DNA from: Endomychus coccineus
Lineage: Eukaryota; Arthropoda; Insecta; Coleoptera; Endomychidae
Length of the DNA stretch: 64,000 bases
Assembly (NCBI GenBank): GCA_958510875.1
Contig: OY294069.1
Coordinates: 180,651,112-180,715,111 of the forward strand
Direction of reading: 5' to 3'
The notes under the pieces were generated by a model. The model did no database searches and was not told where the DNA came from. It saw only the letters and a program-made list of their open reading frames with translations. This document shows positions 60,642 through 64,000 of this stretch, in pieces. Each line of letters opens with the position of its first letter. The stretch's first letter is position 1. A program made the position numbers and the translations under genes.

Positions 60642-61994
60642 CTGTAAACACTGTTTGTGGTCTTGCCCATTGGGTTTCGGAGACTTCTTATTTGTTTCCA
60701 ACGCTTTCTTCCGAACGTCTTCCCTTTTCTTCCGTTCGATATTTTCCTCTTTACACTCGCTGATCATCATATTGTGATATTTAGGACAAGCTTCAAGTGT
60801 GAAATGTTTGTCCAGTTTCCCCGCCAGGTGTCCCAGGCTGTTACAACTTTCCAACGGACACCGACGTTCTTCTTTCATAATAATTTCGCTGGCTCTCGAT
60901 TTAGCGTCTCCTCTTTTATTCTTCGTTTTACCTTTCGTGGATACAGGTGCACGTTTGACGGGAGATTTGCTGGATGATCTCTTGGTACTTTCCGTATCAG
61001 AATCTGTATCTGAATAAACATTTTTACCTAAAACGTGTTTGGATTTTCGAGTGTTTGCCGACCTGGTCAGTTTTCTCGTTACTTGTTGCGATTCTTGCAG
61101 ATCATTGTCCGAGTCTGTATTCATGATCGATTCTTTCGGTGTAACTTTAGCTTTGGTTACAGGTTTCTTGCTACTTTTCCTATTGGTACCGGAAGAATGT
61201 GCAGCACTACTTTCCGAGTCTGAGCTGCTACTAGAGTCAGATGTTGAAGAAGCAGCCGAGCTAGCCGAACTTACAGGAGTTTTGACTTTAGCAATTGGTT
61301 TATCAGGTTTTTCGGTTTTTTTGGGATTTTGCTTAGGTTTTTCTTGTGCTCTTGCTGCAGCTTTTGGTTTAGGTTTTTGATTAGTGGATTTTTGTGATTT
61401 GTTACCTTTAGTTCCTCCATCTGATTCTGAACTATTCTCAGGGGAGAATATACTTTTTTTCTTATTATCCTCTTTATTTGATACCTTACTTGATTGTTTA
61501 CTTTGTTTATTTTCTCTGTTTTTTGTAACAGCCTTGCCATTCGAAACTTTTCCACTGTTTTTATTACCAGCATTATGTTTGTTTGTATTACTTTTCGGAG
61601 TGACAGTGGCTGTGCTTTTAGGCTTAATATTACTCTTTTTCTTATTTGATTGTTTCGCAGGAATTGCACATTTACTAATTTCATCTTCATCTGTTGAATA
61701 AACAATACTTTTTGAGGCAGATTTTATAAGTTTTGAAGTAACAGCTTTAGCTTTAGCGGTTGGTTTTATGTCAGAAGACTTTGTAGCCGGTACTTTTGTA
61801 CTCTCAGAACTTTTCTTAGGATTTTTCTGAGTTGGTGCAGGTTTTTTAGACTCTGATCCAGATTGTTTAGCAGAGCCTGGAGAGCTAGAGGATTCACTGT
61901 CACTGGATGACGAGGAATCAGATCCACTTGAAGATGAACTTGAATTGGAAGAATCAGTACTTGTGGCAGAAGAACTATCAGTTGAACTGCCGCT
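60642..61994 (-). CDS. KAT7: KAT7 (HBO1/chameau), coding exon 2: Ser-rich tail and C2HC zinc finger
   Basis: Exon 2 has 451 codons (residues about 13-463) between a TTTTAG acceptor and an AG|GTTTGT donor, both in phase 0. Residues 13-380 are low-complexity Ser/Lys/Asp-rich and probably disordered, with repeated SSSSSDSES-type runs. Near the end is a C2HC (MYT1/NZF-type) zinc finger with Cys391, Cys396, His409 and Cys415 in the context RCPLESCNSLGHL..HF..CPKYHN. Among MYST acetyltransferases this finger upstream of the HAT domain marks KAT7/HBO1 (chameau in flies), which acetylates histone H3K14 and H4 in BRPF/JADE-ING4/5 complexes in the nucleus. The plus-strand frames in this interval are antisense shadows. 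The residue-level calls are seen in the sequence; the complex membership is family knowledge. Confidence 0.93.
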
Positions 61995-62047
61995 CTAAAA
62001 TTGAAATAATTAGAAATGTTAACTTACTGATATGCAAGTATTCTTAC

Positions 62048-62083
62048 TTTTTTCTTAGTGGAAGTAGTCATTTCCGTAGACAT
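62048..62083 (-). CDS. KAT7: KAT7 (HBO1/chameau) histone acetyltransferase, coding exon 1
   Basis: The first coding exon is twelve codons, starting at ATG 62083-62081 and reading MSTEMTTSTKKK, followed directly by a GTAAGA donor at 62047. It ends in phase 0, and exon 2 opens in phase 0 after a TTTTAG acceptor, giving a continuous Ser/Thr/Lys-rich N-terminus. The ATG is chosen because it is the only start in frame with the long exon 2 reading frame. A second in-frame ATG four codons later could also serve. The assignment rests on the downstream exons, because this exon alone is too short to diagnose. It sits 565 bp from the divergent RAB3GAP2 start codon. Confidence 0.75.
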
Positions 62084-62648
62084 TTATTTATAAATATACA
62101 CCATAAGCTTTTAATTTAAGTAGATAAGCTTCTTGATATATACTATAAACTGTTTTTTAAATGAAGTCTCTTTAGAATAAATAAATAGGTTAGTTATTCC
62201 CTTCCCTTTGTTGATTGTTGATTGGGCCATCGAACATTAGAAAATTATTACCAGCTGTGGTATTGCATAGATGGATAGGATCATGTCACGGTGGATACCT
62301 AGACTAGAACCTGAACACAAAAAATATTATGCATAGTGCGACCCCTATACCCAGCTTCAAAGGTGCAATAATTTGTATACAGATACAATAATTTCTTTAT
62401 TTGATGTTTGCATGATTATGCATTAGATGTCACTATATGTTTAATTATAATTTAATGTCACTTCATTTTTATCTGTCTTGTCAAAATAGAAAATGAAAAA
62501 ATAAAAATGTCATATCTGGCTGGCGTATGTCAACGTCGTCACCTGTTCAAATAAATTGTCAAACAATGTTCAATTGTGACTTGGTATCAAAATTTGATCT
62601 ATTTTCATAACAATGATTTCTTTTATTATAATTTAAGGAGAATTTAAA
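62084..62648. promoter_or_regulatory. Shared upstream region of KAT7 (minus) and RAB3GAP2 (plus)
   Basis: Only 565 bp separate the two divergent start codons, so this gap must hold both 5' UTRs and probably a bidirectional promoter. It is AT-rich with no convincing TATA box and no repeat copy recognised. This is the one TE-poor stretch near the genes. The promoter role is inferred from the arrangement. Confidence 0.5.
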
Positions 62649-62733
62649 ATGTCTTGCCAAATTCGCACAACTGCATATATTTCGGAAATTAGTGCAATCA
62701 GAAGGTGTTTATTCCCCACAGATGATCTCAGAG
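62649..62733 (+). CDS. RAB3GAP2: RAB3GAP2 (Rab3 GAP non-catalytic subunit), coding exon 1
   Basis: The exon has 28 codons plus one base from ATG 62649, reading MSCQIRTTAYISEISAIRR and then CLFPTDDLR. It ends at a GAG|GTTGAA donor in phase 1. The weak donor is supported because removing 62734-62784 joins G|GT into a Gly codon and gives LRGTDNWLQHC, the expected order for this family. The 51-bp intron is of a normal insect size. Start choice: it is the first ATG in frame, and the opening resembles the short hydrophobic N-terminus of RAB3GAP2. An alternative start downstream would lose this N-terminus. Confidence 0.75.
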
Positions 62734-62784
62734 GTTGAAACATATTTTTCAAAATTGAACAATTGATACATGATTCATTTATAG

Positions 62785-63005
62785 GTACCGATAACTGGTT
62801 GCAACATTGTCAAATATCTGTAGCACCCACAGGTGATATTGTTGGAATTGCTAATGAGAGGAGACTTGTAGTGTTGATATCTAAATGGGATTCGGCCACT
62901 TCTAGCTCTCAATATCAAATATTGTTCTCTGGATCTGTACATGAAAGTGAGAACATTAGAGCTATCTTATGTTTACCTATAGTTGGCGAAGCACAAAGTT
63001 CTCTT
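62785..63005 (+). CDS. RAB3GAP2: RAB3GAP2, coding exon 2: start of the N-terminal WD-like domain
   Basis: The exon runs from a TTTATAG acceptor to a CTT|GTAAGA donor. It encodes GTDNWLQHCQISVAPTGDIV and then a strand-rich segment with LVVLISKWD and the conserved ILCLPI block, which belongs to the N-terminal beta-propeller-like region of RAB3GAP2. With RAB3GAP1, this protein forms the Rab3 GAP complex, which also acts as an exchange factor for Rab18 at the ER and in autophagy. The reading frame is open throughout and ends in phase 0. The downstream VRCGKFN is intron read-through. Confidence 0.9.
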
Positions 63006-63062
63006 GTAAGATGTGGAAAGTTCAACTAAATATTTCTTAACCTTAACCTAATTTATTTCAAG

Positions 63063-63333
63063 GTTGGACCAGACTGGACATGTATTTTATTAGGATTTGA
63101 CTCGGGGTTTCTTAGATTGTACACGGAGAAGTGTGAATTATTATATGAAGAGCAATTACACAATGAAAACATTTCAAATATCAAATGTCAGTCGCAGCAT
63201 AGCCCTCGACCTGATATTTCGCCACATTTGCATTCTGAAGAAATTTACATACAATATCAAAGCAATGTTTGCATTATTGCTGGAAATCAAATATTTCCCG
63301 CCTTGAGGAATTATAGATCACAACTTGCTAGAT
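63063..63333 (+). CDS. RAB3GAP2: RAB3GAP2, coding exon 3
   Basis: The exon runs from a TTTCAAG acceptor to AGAT|GTAAGT, entering in phase 0 and leaving in phase 1. It opens with VGPDWTCILLGFDSGFLRLY, a strongly conserved RAB3GAP2 block (the family has PDWTCI..GF.SG..R.YTE), and continues through LLYEEQL, IYIQYQSNVCIIAG and PALRNYRSQLAR. Intron 2 is 57 bp and intron 3 is 60 bp, with typical compact insect splice sites. No stops or frameshifts are seen. Confidence 0.93.
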
Positions 63334-63393
63334 GTAAGTTCCATTTGTTATTTGAATGGTAAAAAATATTCAGTTATCCTTAATTTATTTCAG

Positions 63394-63712
63394 TAAAAGC
63401 AAAAGGTGAACTATTGGATATTAGTCAATCCTCTTTGAATTTAAAGAAGTGGAGCTTTCAAGATCAGTCTGTTATAAACGATGTGGCAGTCGTTGGTTTG
63501 AATATATCCAGTACTTTTGATCATTTATTGACAGCATCTACTTGTGGAGGTTTTGAAACTAAATATCGAACAGTACCACCACATAACAGTTTGGTATTAG
63601 CAATAGGGGCAAAACCGTTTGTTGGTTTCCATTATGCGACGGAAGGTGGGGCCCAACCTGTGTTGAGTGATGTGGCAAAAGCTGTAGCTAATAAACTGAA
63701 GTCGACACTTCC
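63394..63712 (+). CDS. RAB3GAP2: RAB3GAP2, coding exon 4; gene continues off the right edge
   Basis: After a TTTCAG acceptor the codon T|TA (Leu) restores the frame, giving RLKAKGELLDISQSS. The KKWSFQDQSVINDVAVVGL block, STCGGFETKY, the conserved AIGAKPFVGFHYATEGG and VAKAVANKLKSTLP follow. These match the family region YKKW..QD...I.D...VG and ..G..PF.GF..A.EG in order. The exon ends at CTTCC|GTAAGT with two bases of the next codon. No further exon is visible in 63713-64000, so the rest of this long gene (usually well over 1000 residues) lies outside the window. Confidence 0.92.
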
Positions 63713-64000
63713 GTAAGTTTTAATCACCTTGTATTCATTTGTTTTGTTTTTTATAAACTTTTATAATTTGCCTGGTATGATGGTTAATATTTAAGACCTC
63801 ATCTCATTGCACAAAAATGTCTGAAAAATGCAAAGATTTGACCGTTTTTGATCAAATAAAGACTATTTTTTGTTATAAACAATGTATTTTTTTAACAAAA
63901 TAGTTGAATTCGACCAAAACTCCGATTTTAGGGTGGTTTTCGGATAATTTTGGTATTCTGAGTTCGACTTTATTATTATTATTTATTTTTTATTTTTTTT
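63713..64000 (+). other. RAB3GAP2 intron 4 (start), AT-rich
   Basis: It begins with the GTAAGTTTT donor. It has T-rich tracts and a TTATTATTATT run at the edge. No exon is visible. Confidence 0.6.

Noticed and set aside
60657..61701. Plus-strand ORFs of 62-113 codons opposite KAT7 exon 2
   Set aside because: They are antisense shadows of the Ser/Lys-rich KAT7 coding sequence, as shown by the splice-consistent minus-strand frame.

Overview
The window is AT-rich, TE-dense eukaryotic nuclear DNA, almost certainly from an insect with a large genome. Introns have GT..AG ends, the only host genes are animal genes, and insect-type transposons fill most of the space: hAT, mariner, non-LTR retrotransposons, Penelope-like, Helentron-like, a Crypton-like tyrosine recombinase, and foldback elements. 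A beetle is possible from the TE mix, but that is a weak inference.

Two host genes are supported, head to head at the right end. On the minus strand is KAT7 (HBO1; chameau in Drosophila), a MYST-family histone acetyltransferase. Its first four coding exons lie at 62083-62048, 61994-60642, 55688-55116 and 11763-11670, and all three junctions keep the reading frame. Intron 3 is about 43 kb, so from 11.7 to 62.1 kb the window is one gene, and its last exons lie off the left edge. On the plus strand is RAB3GAP2, the non-catalytic subunit of the Rab3 GTPase-activating complex. Four exons lie at 62649-63712 and the gene continues off the right edge. A 565-bp gap between the two start codons probably holds a shared bidirectional promoter.

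Left part (1-11.6 kb, downstream side of KAT7): a CpG-rich patch with a CRE-like site, then remnants of non-LTR, Penelope-like, hAT, RTE-type and mariner elements and a small foldback element. Middle (11.8-55 kb, KAT7 intron 3): a hAT transposon nested in another hAT relic with an exact 8-bp target duplication, a second inverted copy of that hAT, a tRNA-like sequence joined to a LINE tail, a Penelope-like GIY-YIG gene with a pLTR-like inverted repeat, and a Helentron helicase/endonuclease tail between related subterminal repeats. It also holds a tyrosine recombinase gene with a full catalytic set flanked by palindromes, an 891-bp foldback palindrome, and a satellite of about 29 monomers of ~162 bp with higher-order structure. 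KAT7 intron 2 (55.7-60.6 kb): a decayed relative of the tyrosine recombinase behind a two-tier palindrome, and a foldback-like element with twelve near-identical 150-bp repeats.

The best candidate for something undescribed is the tyrosine recombinase at 34.2-35.3 kb with its ATTTCTCAC/GTGAGAAAT palindromes and a 15-bp inverted repeat, together with its degraded relative at 56 kb. Many ORFs in this window are repeat-derived or antisense shadows and are not listed as genes.
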